32,159 bases of DNA, taken from the NCBI GenBank assembly GCA_029213025.1, contig JARGOZ010000016.1:34073-66231 (forward strand), in the 5' to 3' direction. The position numbers and the translations under genes were made by a program. How positions within the stretch are numbered: the stretch's first letter is position 1; each line of letters opens with the position of its first letter. Source of the DNA: Verrucomicrobiales bacterium (lineage in GTDB: Bacteria; Verrucomicrobiota; Verrucomicrobiia; Verrucomicrobiales; DEV007). The notes under the pieces were generated by a model, which saw only the letters and a list, made by a program, of their open reading frames with translations, did no database searches and was not told the origin of the DNA. This document shows positions 32,073 through 32,159 of this stretch, piece by piece.

Positions 32073-32159
32073 ATGAATGGGGATTCCAGAATGATTAGTC
32101 TGGTACCGGAAGGTTCGCGGCATCAGGTAAAAGGTGAACGGGTGATCATGCTCCACAGC
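32073..32159 (+). CDS. N-terminus of an unidentified protein (partial)
   Basis: An ATG at 32073, preceded by ggggtagg at a usable distance, opens a frame that runs off the window after 29 codons (MNGDSRMISLVPEGSRHQV and on to VIMLHS). The segment VKGERVIMLHS loosely recalls the beginning of ORF6N/KilA-N-type DNA-binding domains (RGQKVML-), but 29 residues are not enough to say so with confidence. It is divergent from the aldolase gene. Confidence 0.45.
   Translation, partial: MNGDSRMISLVPEGSRHQVKGERVIMLHS

Overview
The window looks like chromosomal DNA of a Verrucomicrobiota-type (PVC superphylum) bacterium. The evidence is a PVC-type cytochrome/dehydrogenase-like protein, a secreted sulfatase paired with an EF-hand esterase, a large prepilin-like protein ending in a choice-of-anchor K-like domain, and a PL10-like pectate lyase. 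This assignment is inference from gene content; no rRNA or tRNA gene was seen.

Layout. 1-66: C-terminal end of an unidentified gene. 204-1991 (-): prepilin-like surface protein. 2206-3648 (+): secreted pectate lyase-like protein. 3700-4800: three unrecognised genes, including a 42-residue membrane protein. 4876-6412: a small island holding an AbiEii-type toxin-antitoxin pair and the wreck of a DUF4062 (STAND-type) gene, with 13-bp direct repeats at 4876 and 6201. 6533-7414: folD. 7474-13511: a Rex-type operator followed by nuoJ-K-L-M-N, the membrane arm of respiratory complex I. 13518-14246: a 5'-truncated DUF4058 gene fused directly behind nuoN. 14360-17707: an MCE/MlaD protein convergent with an MMPL/RND transporter. 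17843-21132 (-): cytochrome-type PVC protein and a two-domain L,D-transpeptidase. 21310-26993 (-): a diflavin reductase and a complete ferric-iron ABC importer (fbpA-fbpB-fbpC). 27430-27852 (-): a bacterial PH-domain membrane protein broken by one in-frame TAG. 28039-30688 (-): sulfatase plus esterase operon. 30891-31919 (-): class II fructose-bisphosphate aldolase. 32073-end: start of an unidentified gene.

The most unusual signal is a short interspersed element with core TGTACCCTGTTAA, about 19 bp with partial dyad symmetry. I count nine copies at four loci, all between genes. At 6479 and 11959 the copies are head-to-tail at exactly 22-bp pitch. At 21256 and 30826 they form divergent pairs with a 9-bp spacer. 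One array sits inside the nuo operon and abuts the nuoN start codon. I cannot assign it to a known repeat family.

The window also carries several signs of gene decay: the DUF4062 remnant with two compensating frameshifts, the beheaded DUF4058 gene, and the amber-interrupted PH protein. Regulatory signals that make biological sense are the perfect Rex-like palindrome before the NADH dehydrogenase genes and a shared GAGACTnnATCnCA motif upstream of the diflavin reductase and the iron-binding protein. All calls come from reading the sequence by eye; family names rest on remembered motifs, not database searches.
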